From the NCBI RefSeq assembly GCF_900473965.1, contig NZ_UCNJ01000012.1:62001-126000 (forward strand): DNA of 64,000 bases, given 5' to 3'. This stretch comes from Synechococcus sp. UW179A (GTDB lineage Bacteria > Cyanobacteriota > Cyanobacteriia > PCC-6307 > Cyanobiaceae). A program made the position numbers and the translations under genes. Shown here piece after piece: positions 1-9,044 of the stretch; within the stretch, counting starts at the first letter, position 1, and every line of letters starts with the position of its first letter. Below the pieces are notes generated by a model, which was not told the DNA's origin, ran no database searches, and saw only the letters and a list, made by a program, of their open reading frames with translations.

Positions 1-1689
1 GTGCCTGCCGAACACCAACAGGTTCTGCCCATCGCTGTTCAGGTTGCCGGGAGGTTTGCCCCAGTTCTCCTCAAGCCGCTCTGAGTAGGGAGTGAGTCGC
101 TCATATTCCTCGACGCTCATCCGGTGGGCGATGGAAAGCTCCGGTGATCCCTGCATGGCATTGGCATCGTTGATCACCGCTTCCAGCAGTGCCCGGGGGG
201 TGGCAGGCAGATCAGTCACGTTGTATCCCTTCGCTTTCATCTCCTCCATAACGCGATGGATGGAGCCAAAGACATCGAGATAGGCCGCAGTGCCAACATT
301 TCCTTTGTCGGGTGGGAAGCTGAATACCGTGATCGCCAGTTTTTTGTCGACGCGGGGTTTGATTCGTAGAGACGACCACCTGATCGCGCGTTCAGCGATT
401 GCGTCAACTCGATCCTGCAATGTGTGAGCTTTTCCGGTGGCGTCATCTCTGCCTGAGAGAACAATCGGTTCGATCGCGCCGTCCAGCTCTGGAATGGCAA
501 TTTGCAAGGCAACTTGAACCGGATGCAGACCGAGGTCACTGTCTTCCCATTCCTGAGTCGTCTGAAACACCAGTGGCAAAGCCACCATGTAGGGGCGATT
601 GAGTTTTTTTAGTGATTCAACTGCCTTTGGATGGTCCTGACGGGCAGGGCCACCCACTAACGCAAAACCGGTGAGGGAAACGATGCCGTCAACAAGCGGT
701 TGCTCTGGATTGAGAGGGTCGTAAAAGAAGGCGTTGACTGGTTTGGAGAAGTCGAGGCCCCCGCAGAAGATGGGAATGACACGGGCACCACGGAACTCCA
801 ACTCCTGGATCGTGGCCACGTAGTGGGCATCATCTCCGGTGACAATGTGACTGCGCTGTAGAACAAGACCGATCACCGGCCCTTTTAGAGCTTTCTCTGA
901 GAGATCTGTGCGGCTGGATGTCCAGTTGAGGTATTCCCTGAGGTCTTCGAACATCGAGGGTGCCAGTGGATGCCAGATGCCGAGATCAGGAAAGACTTCG
1001 GGGGCTGCAACGTCCATCACAGGACGCTCCTCGCCTTCCTCTGCAGGGAAAACATATTTGTCAGCCAGCATCAGCAGAAAGTTGCGCAGATTGTCTGGTG
1101 TTCCACCCAGCCAGTACTGAAAACTGAGCATGAAGCTGCGCGCGTCCTGCGCCTTCTCGACCGGCAAATATTTTAGAACCGTGGGCAGGGTGTTGAGGAG
1201 CTTGAGCATGGCGTCCTGGAACCCTGCTCCGCCAGCCTCCTTGCGCTTTTTCATAAACCCGGCAATGGCGCTCTTGCTCTGCCCGAGCTGAGCCATTGAG
1301 AAGCTGCCGAGTTTGTTGAGACGCATGACCTCCGGCATGGAGGGAAAGACAACTGCAGCTTTAAGACTGTCGCGATGTGGTGTTACGGCATCGACGACCT
1401 TCTGAGCCAGATCTTCGATAAAAATCAATGAGGCGATGAAGACATCCGCTTCAGAAACATCTTGTTTGAAGTCCTCGTAATTACTGTCGTCCCGAAGTTC
1501 TTCAATCAGGTATCCACTGAGTTCGATTCCCAGATCGCTCCCACCGGCATTCAGAGCTGTGGCTGCTTGCGTGAGCGCATTTTGATATTGAGGCTCCAAA
1601 ACCACATAAACCGCTTTCATCACGGATTTGTGGTTCTGACCCTCCACAGGAGCCACGCGGCGATTGGCGGAGCGGACCTGTGTGAACAT
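1..1689 (-). CDS. chlH: Magnesium chelatase subunit H, N-terminal part (cut by window edge)
   Basis: This is the large porphyrin-binding subunit of Mg-chelatase, which with ChlI and ChlD inserts Mg2+ into protoporphyrin IX at the start of chlorophyll synthesis. The minus-strand frame is open from an ATG at 1689 to the window edge, giving 563 codons of a protein that normally has about 1,330 residues. It begins [17 protein letters not shown], and the segments [30 protein letters not shown] and [20 protein letters not shown] are typical of ChlH. The C-terminal two thirds lie outside the window. It diverges from dapB across a 116-bp gap that should hold both promoters. The identification is firm from the sequence; the start is the first ATG of the conserved frame. 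Confidence 0.95.
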   Translation of the reverse strand, partial: MFTQVRSANRRVAPVEGQNHKSVMKAVYVVLEPQYQNALTQAATALNAGGSDLGIELSGYLIEELRDDSNYEDFKQDVSEADVFIASLIFIEDLAQKVVDAVTPHRDSLKAAVVFPSMPEVMRLNKLGSFSMAQLGQSKSAIAGFMKKRKEAGGAGFQDAMLKLLNTLPTVLKYLPVEKAQDARSFMLSFQYWLGGTPDNLRNFLLMLADKYVFPAEEGEERPVMDVAAPEVFPDLGIWHPLAPSMFEDLREYLNWTSSRTDLSEKALKGPVIGLVLQRSHIVTGDDAHYVATIQELEFRGARVIPIFCGGLDFSKPVNAFFYDPLNPEQPLVDGIVSLTGFALVGGPARQDHPKAVESLKKLNRPYMVALPLVFQTTQEWEDSDLGLHPVQVALQIAIPELDGAIEPIVLSGRDDATGKAHTLQDRVDAIAERAIRWSSLRIKPRVDKKLAITVFSFPPDKGNVGTAAYLDVFGSIHRVMEEMKAKGYNVTDLPATPRALLEAVINDANAMQGSPELSIAHRMSVEEYERLTPYSERLEENWGKPPGNLNSDGQNLLVFGRH

Positions 1690-1805
1690 CGGCGCACGTT
1701 TAGCTGTGTAACGAACTTTACGGCGAGGAGCAGATCTAGGCGCATGTTTTCTCGCGGTGTTACAACTCGATCTGCCCATAGGCTCCGACGAGAGACACCC
1801 CTGGC

Positions 1806-2657
1806 ATGAGCGCTGTTGCGAATCAGACGATCCCTGTTCTGGTCACCGGAGCGCTGGGGCGCATGGGTGCCGAGGTGATCCGCGCTGTTCAGTCTTCAAA
1901 GGACTGTCATCTGGTGGGGGCTGTCGATACGACACCTGGCAAGGAAGGAGCAGACATCGGTGAACTGCTGGGTCTCGGAGCCATAGAAGTGGCCGTTACG
2001 GCAGACCTGGAGGGTTGCCTTTGCGCCACCAGTCAGGCGGTTCGTGATGCAGGTCCCGGCCAAGGGGCAGTGATGGTGGATTTCACCCATCCATCTGTGG
2101 TCTATGCGAATACCCGAGCCGCCATCGCATACGGAGTGCATCCCGTGATCGGCACCACAGGTCTGTCTCCAGATCAACTCAATGATCTGCAGAGTTTTTC
2201 AGAGAAAGCCTCCGTGGGAGGCGCTGTGATTCCAAACTTTTCTGTGGGCATGGTGCTGCTCCAGCAGGCCGCGGCTGCAGCGGCACGTTTCTATGACCAT
2301 GCCGAGCTCACCGAGCTGCATCACAACCGCAAGGCCGATGCTCCCAGTGGGACTTGCATCAAAACCGCAGAGCTGATGGAGGAGCTCGGCAAGTCATTCA
2401 ATGCCGCAGAGGTGGATGAGCATGAGTCGCTCGAGGGCAGTCGCGGCGGTGAACGCCCCAGCGGGCTGCGTCTGCATTCCCTTCGCTTGCCAGGGCTGGT
2501 GGCTCACCAGGAAGTGATGTTCGGTGCACCGGGTGAGACCTATACGCTTCGCCACGACACGATTGATCGCGCCGCTTACATGCCCGGTGTTTTGCTGTGT
2601 GTTCGCAAAGTGAGGCAGCTTTCAGGGCTTGTCTACGGCCTGGAGAGGCTGATCTGA
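1806..2657 (+). CDS. dapB: 4-hydroxy-tetrahydrodipicolinate reductase
   Basis: DapB is a cytosolic enzyme that reduces 4-hydroxy-tetrahydrodipicolinate to tetrahydrodipicolinate with NAD(P)H, in the diaminopimelate/lysine pathway that also feeds peptidoglycan. The 283-residue protein has the nucleotide-binding loop GALGRMG at residues 15-21, VIGTTG at about 114-119, and the catalytic segment [13 protein letters not shown] starting at residue 171, with the histidine pair and the lysine expected of the active site. The length is normal or slightly long for the family. The start ATG gives a conventional short N-terminus before the Rossmann strand. The next gene follows after only a few bases and may be co-transcribed. 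Confidence 0.96.
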   Translation: MSAVANQTIPVLVTGALGRMGAEVIRAVQSSKDCHLVGAVDTTPGKEGADIGELLGLGAIEVAVTADLEGCLCATSQAVRDAGPGQGAVMVDFTHPSVVYANTRAAIAYGVHPVIGTTGLSPDQLNDLQSFSEKASVGGAVIPNFSVGMVLLQQAAAAAARFYDHAELTELHHNRKADAPSGTCIKTAELMEELGKSFNAAEVDEHESLEGSRGGERPSGLRLHSLRLPGLVAHQEVMFGAPGETYTLRHDTIDRAAYMPGVLLCVRKVRQLSGLVYGLERLI

Positions 2658-2663
2658 GTTTTC

Positions 2664-3317
2664 ATGCTGATTCCACTTCGTCCCGGCGAATTGCAGAAGC
2701 TGATCCCCGCTGTGGCGACAGGAACCCAGTTCAGGTTTGCACTTGGTGATCCACGCAAGGTTCTGCAGCGTTTGCTGATCTCAGGCATCGGAGGAGTGAT
2801 CACTCTTTTGATCAGTCAGAGCCTTTCGTTCAACCGATGGGGCTCTGTCTGGCTCATAGCCGGAGTCGTTTTGCTCCTCTACATCCTCTGGGGGCCGATT
2901 CTTGAGGCGGGTCGCCGCAATGCGTCCTTGCGGCGCTACCCATCAGCCGCCCTGTTTGAGGGTGAAGTCATTGAGGCCTACACCAGGGAACGGGTGGAGA
3001 ACCAGCGCGAACAAGCTGATGCCAGCGGTCGGCTTGAACTGGTTGAAAACCGTAGAACCTGGATGATCCTTGAGCTTTCCGATGAGGACGGCTACCTGGG
3101 ACGGGTCAGTTTTCCCATGACCAAGACCCATTCAGCGATCCGTGCCGGCGTGCTGGTTCGCTGCATTGTTCTCAGTGACCGCAAGGACTTTTCCAGTGTT
3201 GGCGCCCTCACTGATGTATGGCTGCCTCAACTCAAGCTCTGGGTTGGGGAGTATCCCTATCTGCTTAGACCGGCTTTTCAGGATCTCTGCAGGATGCGTT
3301 TGCGTAAAAGTTCTTAA
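2664..3317 (+). CDS. Conserved two-TM membrane protein, function unknown
   Basis: This 217-residue protein has two hydrophobic segments, at about residues 33-52 (RLLISGIGGVITLLISQS) and 58-76 (VWLIAGVVLLLYILWGPI). They are followed by a soluble domain of about 140 residues rich in charged residues and beta-type sequence. The topology suggests a thylakoid or plasma membrane anchor with a cytosolic domain. I recognise it only as a conserved protein of cyanobacteria and name no function. It starts a few bases after dapB and is read in the same direction, so read-through is likely. The codon use looks like that of the core genes around it. Confidence 0.8.
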   Translation: MLIPLRPGELQKLIPAVATGTQFRFALGDPRKVLQRLLISGIGGVITLLISQSLSFNRWGSVWLIAGVVLLLYILWGPILEAGRRNASLRRYPSAALFEGEVIEAYTRERVENQREQADASGRLELVENRRTWMILELSDEDGYLGRVSFPMTKTHSAIRAGVLVRCIVLSDRKDFSSVGALTDVWLPQLKLWVGEYPYLLRPAFQDLCRMRLRKSS

Positions 3318-3353
3318 TAATGCGTTACGCTACGTAAAGAAGTCAGGTTGATC

Positions 3354-3605
3354 ATGACCCAAGTCCCCTCCAACGCACCCGCTATTCGCGGCGCCACAGT
3401 CACCACTGAAGATGGTGGCCGGCTGAATGCCTTTGCGACCGAGCCCCGTATGGAAGTGGTGGATACAGAGAGTGGCTGGGGCTTTCATGAGCGTGCAGAA
3501 ATGCTGAATGGCCGTATGGCCATGCTTGGTTTCGTGGCATTGCTGGCCACGGAATTCGCTCTGGGTGGCGAAGCTTTTACTCGTGGTCTTCTCGGCATTG
3601 GCTGA
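3354..3605 (+). CDS. hli: High-light-inducible protein (Hlip / small CAB-like protein)
   Basis: Hlips are one-helix relatives of plant light-harvesting proteins. They bind chlorophyll and carotenoid in the thylakoid membrane and protect photosystem II and chlorophyll synthesis under light stress. The 83-residue protein ends in the diagnostic helix RAEMLNGRMAMLGFVALLA, with the Glu, Asn and Arg chlorophyll ligands in place. The N-terminal 45 residues are polar. I prefer the ATG at 3354 over an in-frame TTG at 3348 because GTCAGG lies at a suitable distance upstream. Expression is likely light- and stress-induced, as known for the family. Its neighbours are a membrane protein and a UbiH-type hydroxylase. 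Confidence 0.93.
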   Translation: MTQVPSNAPAIRGATVTTEDGGRLNAFATEPRMEVVDTESGWGFHERAEMLNGRMAMLGFVALLATEFALGGEAFTRGLLGIG

Positions 3606-3614
3606 TTATTCGGA

Positions 3615-4826
3615 GTGGTGACAGCTGACCCTCAATTTCGAGACTCCGCTGTCAAAGCAGTCCATCACCAGTTCCGCGTCGTTGGGGCTGGTCCTACGGG
3701 ATCCCTGTTAGCGCTTGGATTGGCGCAACAGGGTTTTTTTGTTGTTTTATCTGACCGTTTGAGTGCTGAGTTGCTGCTGAATCGCAGCCGCGCTTACGCC
3801 ATCACACACTCTTCCAGGCGTCTTCTGCAGGATCTGGGCCTGTGGACGGCCTTGCTGGATCAGATGGAGCCCTTCTGCTCTTTGCGGCTCGATGATTGCT
3901 TTGCCCACCGCACAGCCTGGTTCAACGTTCGCGATCTGCGACCTGGCAATCGCAGCTCAGAGGCGATCGGATGGATTCTTGACCATCGCCCTTTGATGAA
4001 CCTTTTGCTGGAGCGGCTTGAGTGCTCGGATCATGTTGAGCTGCAACTCGATCAAGCTTCGCCAGCAGAGGACCCTCTCGTTAAAGCTTGTTCTCGCGAT
4101 TGGATCGTCGCTGCTGATGGTCCACGTTCCATGCTGCGGCGTCGTGCTGAGGTGCCCTTTTGGTCTCATGCTTACCAACAGGGTTGCCTGACCGCGAAGC
4201 TTCGCTTAACAGGCGCCGATCAACACTGTGCTTACGAGCTGTTCCGTCCTGAAGGTCCTATGGCAGTTCTGCCGCTTGGGCAGGATCGTTATCAGGTGGT
4301 CTGGAGTGCACCGCTGCAGCGATGTCGAGACCGCGCGGCGTCCTCTCCCGCAGAGTTGTTGTCGGCGCTGGACGCAATCCTTCCTGATGGGGTGAACGTT
4401 GTTCAACTCCTTGATGATCCTGGAGCATTTCCACTGGAGTTGAGCCTGGCGCTGCGTCTCCACCGTGGATCCCTACTTCTGGTGGGAGAAGCAGCTCATC
4501 GCTGCCATCCAGTGGGTGGCCAGGGTTTGAATCTTTGCTGGCGTGATGTCAGTGACCTCTTGAATCTGACCGAGGCAGTGCGTCATGGAGACATAGCCCC
4601 CACCTCTCTGGCGAGACGCTACTCCCGTTGTCGTCGCTTCGATCTGGCTAGTGTTTTGTTGGCAACGGATCTGCTGATTCGTTTCTTCTCCAATCACAAT
4701 CCGCTGCTGATGCCGTTCAGGCGTTTAGCGCTTTTCATGCTGAAGAACGTCAGCTGGATTCGACGCTTGAGTCTGTCCGCAATGACCGATGGCCCGGGCA
4801 CCTTGTTGAAAACGCTGCCAAAATAA
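3615..4826 (+). CDS. FAD-dependent hydroxylase of the UbiH/COQ6 family
   Basis: The protein is a 403-residue flavoprotein monooxygenase. The dinucleotide fold VVGAGPTGSLLALGLAQQG starts at residue 22, there is a substrate-domain segment GWILDHRPLMNLLLERL, and the second FAD motif reads GEAAHRCHPVGGQGLN. In most relatives that motif begins GDAAH, so the acidic residue is Glu rather than Asp here. By family it should hydroxylate an aromatic ring, possibly in quinone metabolism, but the substrate cannot be told from sequence. It starts with GTG at 3615, preceded by CGGAG, ten bases after the Hlip gene. Membrane association at the C-terminus is plausible but not clear. Confidence 0.88.
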   Translation: MVTADPQFRDSAVKAVHHQFRVVGAGPTGSLLALGLAQQGFFVVLSDRLSAELLLNRSRAYAITHSSRRLLQDLGLWTALLDQMEPFCSLRLDDCFAHRTAWFNVRDLRPGNRSSEAIGWILDHRPLMNLLLERLECSDHVELQLDQASPAEDPLVKACSRDWIVAADGPRSMLRRRAEVPFWSHAYQQGCLTAKLRLTGADQHCAYELFRPEGPMAVLPLGQDRYQVVWSAPLQRCRDRAASSPAELLSALDAILPDGVNVVQLLDDPGAFPLELSLALRLHRGSLLLVGEAAHRCHPVGGQGLNLCWRDVSDLLNLTEAVRHGDIAPTSLARRYSRCRRFDLASVLLATDLLIRFFSNHNPLLMPFRRLALFMLKNVSWIRRLSLSAMTDGPGTLLKTLPK

Positions 4827-4845
4827 GCGTCTCGCTCTGCAGTTG

Positions 4846-5058
4846 ATGGTCATCAGCAGTGATCCACAACCAGTGGCTTCCCGCGCGTTGATTGCCTTTC
4901 TGCAGCAAAAGCTGGGATTGAGCGAAAACGCCATCAATCTCGGCATCCGTCAGGCCCATCTGGAGCAGGCTCCCCTCCCGGTTGTTCTTTGGAGTTTTGG
5001 ACTGCTGAACCTCACGCAATATCAGGAAGTTCTGGATTGGCAACAGCAGCAGGATTAA
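4846..5058 (+). CDS. DUF2949 family small protein
   Basis: This 70-residue cytosolic protein belongs to a small family that I know only from cyanobacteria (DUF2949). The recognisable pattern is an N-terminal helix ALIAFLQQKLGLSENAINLG followed by PLPVVLWSFGLLNLTQYQEV, ending with a Gln-rich tail. No enzymatic motif is visible and no function is known to me. The ATG at 4846 is preferred over a TTG one codon upstream. It lies 19 bases after the UbiH-like gene in the same direction and converges on apt. Confidence 0.75.
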   Translation: MVISSDPQPVASRALIAFLQQKLGLSENAINLGIRQAHLEQAPLPVVLWSFGLLNLTQYQEVLDWQQQQD

Positions 5059-5109
5059 ACGCCCCTGTCGTCGTGTTGCAGGGTCTGGCGTCCCGCCATG
5101 ATGCCCGAA

Positions 5110-5664
5110 TCAGTCGTAACGGATGAGTGATGTGATTGGAAGCCCCTCCGGCAATCGACTTCGTCCGGCCAAATCTGCCAGCTCAATAACAAACCCGCAG
5201 CCCACGAGCTTGCCTCCAGCCTTTTGAATCAGCTCAACACTGGCTGCTGCCGTTCCACCGGTGGCAAGCAGGTCGTCGACCAGCAGGACACGTGATCCAT
5301 CCGCTAAAGCATCGGTCTGGATTTCAAGACGATCGCTGCCGTATTCGAGGGTGTAATCAACACCCGTCACCTCGCCTGGAAGTTTTCCAGGTTTTCTTAC
5401 TGGTACAAAGCCAATCCCTTTCTGGGTTGCCAGCGGAGTGCCCACGATGAAGCCCCTGGACTCAATTCCCACGATCAGGTCTGGTTGGAGTCGATCGCAT
5501 ACGTCGCCAAGCCGCTGCATCACTTCACTCCATCCACGGGGATCCCGAAGCATTGGCGAGATGTCGCGGAACAGAATTCCTGGCTTTGGAAAGTCCGGCA
5601 CATCGCGAATGAACTGACGAAGATCCACAGGGTGGTGACGCAAAGGCCTCAACCCTGGCATCAT
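5110..5664 (-). CDS. apt: Adenine phosphoribosyltransferase
   Basis: Apt salvages adenine by condensing it with PRPP to AMP in the cytosol. The 184-residue protein carries the PRPP loop [15 protein letters not shown] and the N-terminal block [20 protein letters not shown], both diagnostic. The open frame continues 47 codons upstream to 5805, but that extension is low-complexity Arg/Ser sequence antisense to the next gene. I therefore start at one of the tandem ATGs at 5664/5661. An ATG at 5673 would overlap the divergent gene's start codon. The gap to the divergent DUF3038 gene is only a few bases, so the promoters must lie inside the neighbouring coding sequence. Confidence 0.94.
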   Translation of the reverse strand: MMPGLRPLRHHPVDLRQFIRDVPDFPKPGILFRDISPMLRDPRGWSEVMQRLGDVCDRLQPDLIVGIESRGFIVGTPLATQKGIGFVPVRKPGKLPGEVTGVDYTLEYGSDRLEIQTDALADGSRVLLVDDLLATGGTAAASVELIQKAGGKLVGCGFVIELADLAGRSRLPEGLPITSLIRYD

Positions 5665-5671
5665 CGCAGCC

Positions 5672-6229
5672 ATGACCGATGTCACTGCTGAGGCGGCTCC
5701 TGATCCGTCGATTCCTGAAGCGGTTCTTGGCCGCCGTGCTCTTGAGCGCCTTGATCTGCTTCTGCTCACTGTTGAATCTCTCGACCTGAACGGAGGGGAG
5801 GCCATGCTCTGGGCAACCCGTCAGCTTGGTTTTGAGACGATCTTTCCCAATCGGGTTGAGCTCTGGAAACGTCGCTGTCACAACCCGCTCAGACGTTCAA
5901 CACGACGTGGTCAGCTCAGTGCTGTGGAAACAGAGGCCTTGATCAGGATCCTCTGCATGATGGCCGACCGTCTCTATCCGATGCTTCACCAGTTGCTTTC
6001 CAGCAAAGAGCCCAGTGAGCTGACTCGTCAGCGCTGGGAACTGGTCCATCAGCGTCTGCGCGATCTGATCGAGGAGCGCATGAATCTGCGGCGTGGTGCC
6101 ATTCAGCGCTTCCTTGGTAGCGAGCCTGAAGGCCCGCTGCAGCGACAGCTGGTCCTGACCCTGGCACTCGCTGCTGGACCCGGTGGGGTGGATCGTCTCC
6201 GCGCCAGTCTTCTTGATCCGACCCCCTGA
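5672..6229 (+). CDS. DUF3038 family protein
   Basis: This is a 185-residue, mostly alpha-helical cytosolic protein without membrane segments. It matches the cyanobacterial family DUF3038: the segment [20 protein letters not shown] is followed by a basic stretch [16 protein letters not shown] and a long Leu/Arg-rich helix. No catalytic motif is visible. Its stop codon overlaps the start of the following DUF4335 gene in the sequence TGATG, so the two are translationally coupled and probably act together. The family function is unknown to me. The start is an ATG directly next to the divergent apt start. Confidence 0.8.
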   Translation: MTDVTAEAAPDPSIPEAVLGRRALERLDLLLLTVESLDLNGGEAMLWATRQLGFETIFPNRVELWKRRCHNPLRRSTRRGQLSAVETEALIRILCMMADRLYPMLHQLLSSKEPSELTRQRWELVHQRLRDLIEERMNLRRGAIQRFLGSEPEGPLQRQLVLTLALAAGPGGVDRLRASLLDPTP

Positions 6230-6870
6230 TGGTGATGCTCAAACAGTCCTACCGCTACGACCAAACCACTGCTCGACTGGAAGTTGAAGGGTTGCCTGAC
6301 TATTCAGCCGGTCATGCAGAGCAGGCCATTGGAATTCTTTCCACATGGCGCTTGAAAATTGTCGGTGCCTCCGAGCTGGAGGGCAAACGCGAACATTTAG
6401 AAGCGTTGATGCAGGTGGTGATTCCCTATGTGCGTCTGCGTCTTTCAGGTGTGGTTCGTTCCCTGGGAGCGCTGCACGATCCAGTGAGACTGGTCCCCGA
6501 TGGGGCCCAGCATCGTCTTGATCTCACCAGTGGCCAGCCGGATATTCCGCCACTGTCCATTCATCTTGATGATGCTCAACTGGCCGATCTCGTCCGTTGT
6601 CTTGATGCCTTACGAAGCGACGGCCGTGTCTGTCTGGCCTGGCCATCGATTCAGCATGAACCACTTCATCGCCGGGATCTTGTTGAGCGGATCCCTTTGA
6701 CGCAAAGGCTGACAGCTCCGCTGCTTGGAGGTGCAACGGTGGTTGTTTTGGGCGTCTTGGGAATTCTGTTGCCATTGCCTCAAATCCAACCTCCCAGCCC
6801 TGCGCAGGCCCCCGAGGTCAAAACAGAAACTCCGATCAGCGATCCTGCACAACCTGATGAAGAGCGTTGA
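6229..6870 (+). CDS. DUF4335 family protein with C-terminal membrane segment
   Basis: The 213-residue protein starts inside the stop codon of the DUF3038 gene. A soluble domain with LPDYSAGHAEQAIGILSTW near residue 22 and EHLEALMQVVIPYVRLRLSG is followed by one hydrophobic segment near residues 165-185 (LLGGATVVVLGVLGILLPL) and a Pro/Glu-rich tail. This is the DUF4335 pattern, and it pairs with DUF3038. A tail-anchored position at a membrane is inferred. No enzyme motif is seen. A second in-frame ATG two codons in (6235) is an equally possible start. Confidence 0.8.
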   Translation: MVMLKQSYRYDQTTARLEVEGLPDYSAGHAEQAIGILSTWRLKIVGASELEGKREHLEALMQVVIPYVRLRLSGVVRSLGALHDPVRLVPDGAQHRLDLTSGQPDIPPLSIHLDDAQLADLVRCLDALRSDGRVCLAWPSIQHEPLHRRDLVERIPLTQRLTAPLLGGATVVVLGVLGILLPLPQIQPPSPAQAPEVKTETPISDPAQPDEER

Positions 6871-6917
6871 CCTCTGAGCCAGGCAGCTCAGAATGACGCG
6901 TATGCCTCAGCTTTCGA

Positions 6918-7055
6918 ATGGCTGTGAGTCCGTCCAACCTCAAGAGTTCTGTTGTTTGGATCGCTGAGTTCATTCCGTCAGCGTCGCTCTGCTTTTTGAT
7001 CGCCTTTGTGCGTCGATTACTGATCACTGGCTTCGCTCAGGAAACGGTGTCATGA
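6918..7055 (+). CDS. Possible small membrane peptide coupled to the next gene
   Basis: A 45-codon frame starts at ATG 6918 and its TGA overlaps the ATG of the following gene (ATGA at 7052-7055), a spacing typical of coupled genes. The peptide has one moderately hydrophobic stretch, FIPSASLCFLIAFVRRLLI, with basic residues after it. I do not recognise it. It may be a real small protein, the remnant of a longer gene, or a chance frame in the 180-bp gap after the DUF4335 gene. Confidence 0.3.
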   Translation: MAVSPSNLKSSVVWIAEFIPSASLCFLIAFVRRLLITGFAQETVS

Positions 7056-7462
7056 ATTCCCCAAATCTGAGACCTCTTCGTGCTGTGCCCAAGACTCGGA
7101 AAGTGTTCAGAAAGCGTCCCCGGTTGAGGGCTGTTTCAGTCGGCCGTCAGATGCTTGAGGGTGTTCTATTGCTGGCCCTTGGCACAGGCTTGCTCGCATT
7201 TCTGAGCTGGTTGCCTCAGAAGGTCGACGCCATGGTTGTGGTCAGTGAAGCCATCGCTGACCTGATCCGAGGTCTTGGACAGCTCCTGGAGGCCTTGCTC
7301 GGGCTTGCTGCGGTCATTTTGATCGCAGTGCTTCTTCTGGCGGGCCTTTTGGCCCTGCTGTCTGGAGGCTTCCGTCTGGTCAAATCCTTCACACGCTTGA
7401 TCAGTTCTGAGCGGCCCAAGCCAAGCCAAGCGATCCATCGTCGATCCAGGCCCCGCCGTTGA
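7052..7462 (+). CDS. Conserved two-TM membrane protein
   Basis: This 136-residue protein has a basic N-terminus (KTRKVFRKRPRLR), two hydrophobic helices near residues 35-52 (MLEGVLLLALGTGLLAFLSW) and 86-108 (ALLGLAAVILIAVLLLAGLL), and a basic, proline-containing C-terminus. Both ends are probably cytosolic. It resembles small holin-like or scaffold membrane proteins only in topology, and I assign no function. Its ATG overlaps the stop of a 45-codon frame upstream. It converges on the EF-hand gene with an 17-base gap. Confidence 0.65.
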   Translation: MNSPNLRPLRAVPKTRKVFRKRPRLRAVSVGRQMLEGVLLLALGTGLLAFLSWLPQKVDAMVVVSEAIADLIRGLGQLLEALLGLAAVILIAVLLLAGLLALLSGGFRLVKSFTRLISSERPKPSQAIHRRSRPRR

Positions 7463-7479
7463 GCATCAGTTGCTGAGCA

Positions 7480-7944
7480 TCAGGGGCGCGGAGCGAGTGA
7501 ACGCTGCACCGTCCACAGTTCCTCGAGCGTGAGTCCCCCATCGGCGTCGAGATCGAAGCTCACAAAATTTCGGCTCAACCAGGGCAGTGATTGGCATTCA
7601 TGCTGGTCGATCCGACCATCACCATTGCGATCGGCCTGACGGAAACGTTTCTGCAGCCGCTGACCACTTGGATGAGGGCTCAGGGGTCTGAGATCTTTCA
7701 GCAACAAGTAGCCCCGTGAATCAGGCCGTTGCAGTCGCCTCTCGAAATAGGGCCGACCCCGGACTTCGCCCGATTCCAGACGACCGTCACCGTTGACATC
7801 CATCCGGATGAACAGTGCCTCCATGCGTTTCCCATAGACCTGAACATGCCGTGGGCTTGCCAGAACAGAGGAGAACAGGCCAAGACTTTGCAACCCGAGC
7901 AGCACGAAGGCCATCAACACTGGATGTGACAAGCGCTTTGCCAT
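7480..7944 (-). CDS. Secreted EF-hand calcium-binding protein
   Basis: The protein has 154 residues from the ATG at 7944. A signal peptide (VLMAFVLLGLQSLGLF, cleavage near SSVLASP) precedes three EF-hand loops: DVNGDGRLESGE, DRNGDGRIDQHE and DLDADGGLTLEE. The first two have the Asp/Asn/Gly pattern of functional Ca2+ loops; the third has Gly where a coordinating residue is usual. The product is expected in the periplasm or outside the cell. The frame is open further upstream to 8043, but that extension overlaps the response-regulator leader and would bury the signal peptide, so I reject it. The role is unknown; Ca2+ buffering or adhesion is possible. Confidence 0.8.
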   Translation of the reverse strand: MAKRLSHPVLMAFVLLGLQSLGLFSSVLASPRHVQVYGKRMEALFIRMDVNGDGRLESGEVRGRPYFERRLQRPDSRGYLLLKDLRPLSPHPSGQRLQKRFRQADRNGDGRIDQHECQSLPWLSRNFVSFDLDADGGLTLEELWTVQRSLAPRP

Positions 7945-8087
7945 TGCATGAGCATATGGAGATTGGGCGACATGGACATGTCTGAGTCGTGACAGTGATC
8001 CGATCAGCTGTGACAAGGTTCGTTTCAGCGCGACAGGAGGCAACAGGATCCATACGATCAGTGCAACTTGAAGCAGCGACAGAACTC

Positions 8088-8816
8088 ATGCCCCGCACTT
8101 CGATGATCTGGGTGGTCGATGATGACCCTGATTTGCGTCAGATGGTTGGGACCTATCTGCTAGATCAGGGCTATGACGTCCGCAGCCTCAGCGATGTGAA
8201 GCAGCTTGAGGCCCGCCTGGAATTTCAGCGACCGGATCTGATCGTGCTCGATCTGATGATGCCCGGTGATGATGGGCTGACAGCACTGCGTCGCCTGAGG
8301 GATGCTGGCGATGACCTGCCGGTGGTGATGCTGACGGCCCGTGGAGAAGGCGTGGATCGCATCATTGGTCTGGAGCAGGGGGCTGATGATTACCTGGCTA
8401 AGCCCTTTTTGCCCCGTGAGCTTTCAGCTCGGATTGAAGCGGTGTTGAGGCGGCGTAGTGCACTGCCTGCAGGCACACCTTTGGCTGAAGGGGGTGATGT
8501 GGTGTTTGGCGAGAACGTGTTGGATCTGGCTGCCCGCACACTCACCCGCGAGGGCAAGCCTGTTGTGATCACTAGTGGCGAGTTCAGCCTGCTGGCGTCA
8601 TTCGTTCAGCACCCTCATCGCCCTCTGTCGCGCGAACGCTTGATTGAGCTGGCTCGAGGTCCTGGCTGCGATACCGACAGCCGCAGCATGGATGTGCAGG
8701 TCTCCAGGGTGCGCAAACTGGTGGAGCCGGATCCAACTCGCCCGCGCTATCTGCAGACGGTCTGGGGATACGGATATGTATTCGTACCTGATGGCGAGCC
8801 CCGCACAAGGCACTGA
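8088..8816 (+). CDS. OmpR/PhoB-type response regulator
   Basis: This is a 242-residue two-component transcription regulator. The receiver domain shows the acidic pair D11-D12, the phospho-acceptor D55 in VLDLMMPG, the Thr of MLTARGE and the Lys of LAKPF. The C-terminal winged helix runs through RSMDVQVSRVRKLVEPD and YLQTVWGYGYVF. The ATG at 8088 places the receiver right at the N-terminus; the upstream open frame from 7989 is rejected. The most likely partner is the EnvZ-type kinase at 10475, but the two are now separated by an opposite-strand transporter gene. Target genes cannot be read from the window. Confidence 0.93.
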   Translation: MPRTSMIWVVDDDPDLRQMVGTYLLDQGYDVRSLSDVKQLEARLEFQRPDLIVLDLMMPGDDGLTALRRLRDAGDDLPVVMLTARGEGVDRIIGLEQGADDYLAKPFLPRELSARIEAVLRRRSALPAGTPLAEGGDVVFGENVLDLAARTLTREGKPVVITSGEFSLLASFVQHPHRPLSRERLIELARGPGCDTDSRSMDVQVSRVRKLVEPDPTRPRYLQTVWGYGYVFVPDGEPRTRH

Positions 8817-9044
8817 GCCACCCAGCTCACCAATCGTGAAGCATCTGCATGCCTGCTCGGCGTTGATTATTCCTGTTGCACAGCAAGAGCGGAACGGGAT
8901 CATCCTGCCTGGCAAAGCCTGGCTAAATCGTTTGGGCTGGAGGTCAACTCATCTCTAACAAGGTCTGGAGCTTCAATAATTGTTTGAACTGATGATCAGC
9001 TCAAAGGGGTTGGCAAGGTCATCCACAACATGTGGCCAGCCAAG

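Noticed and set aside
5665-5805. 47-codon N-terminal extension of apt
   Set aside because: Low-complexity Arg/Ser sequence, antisense to the divergent DUF3038 gene, and longer than any usual Apt.
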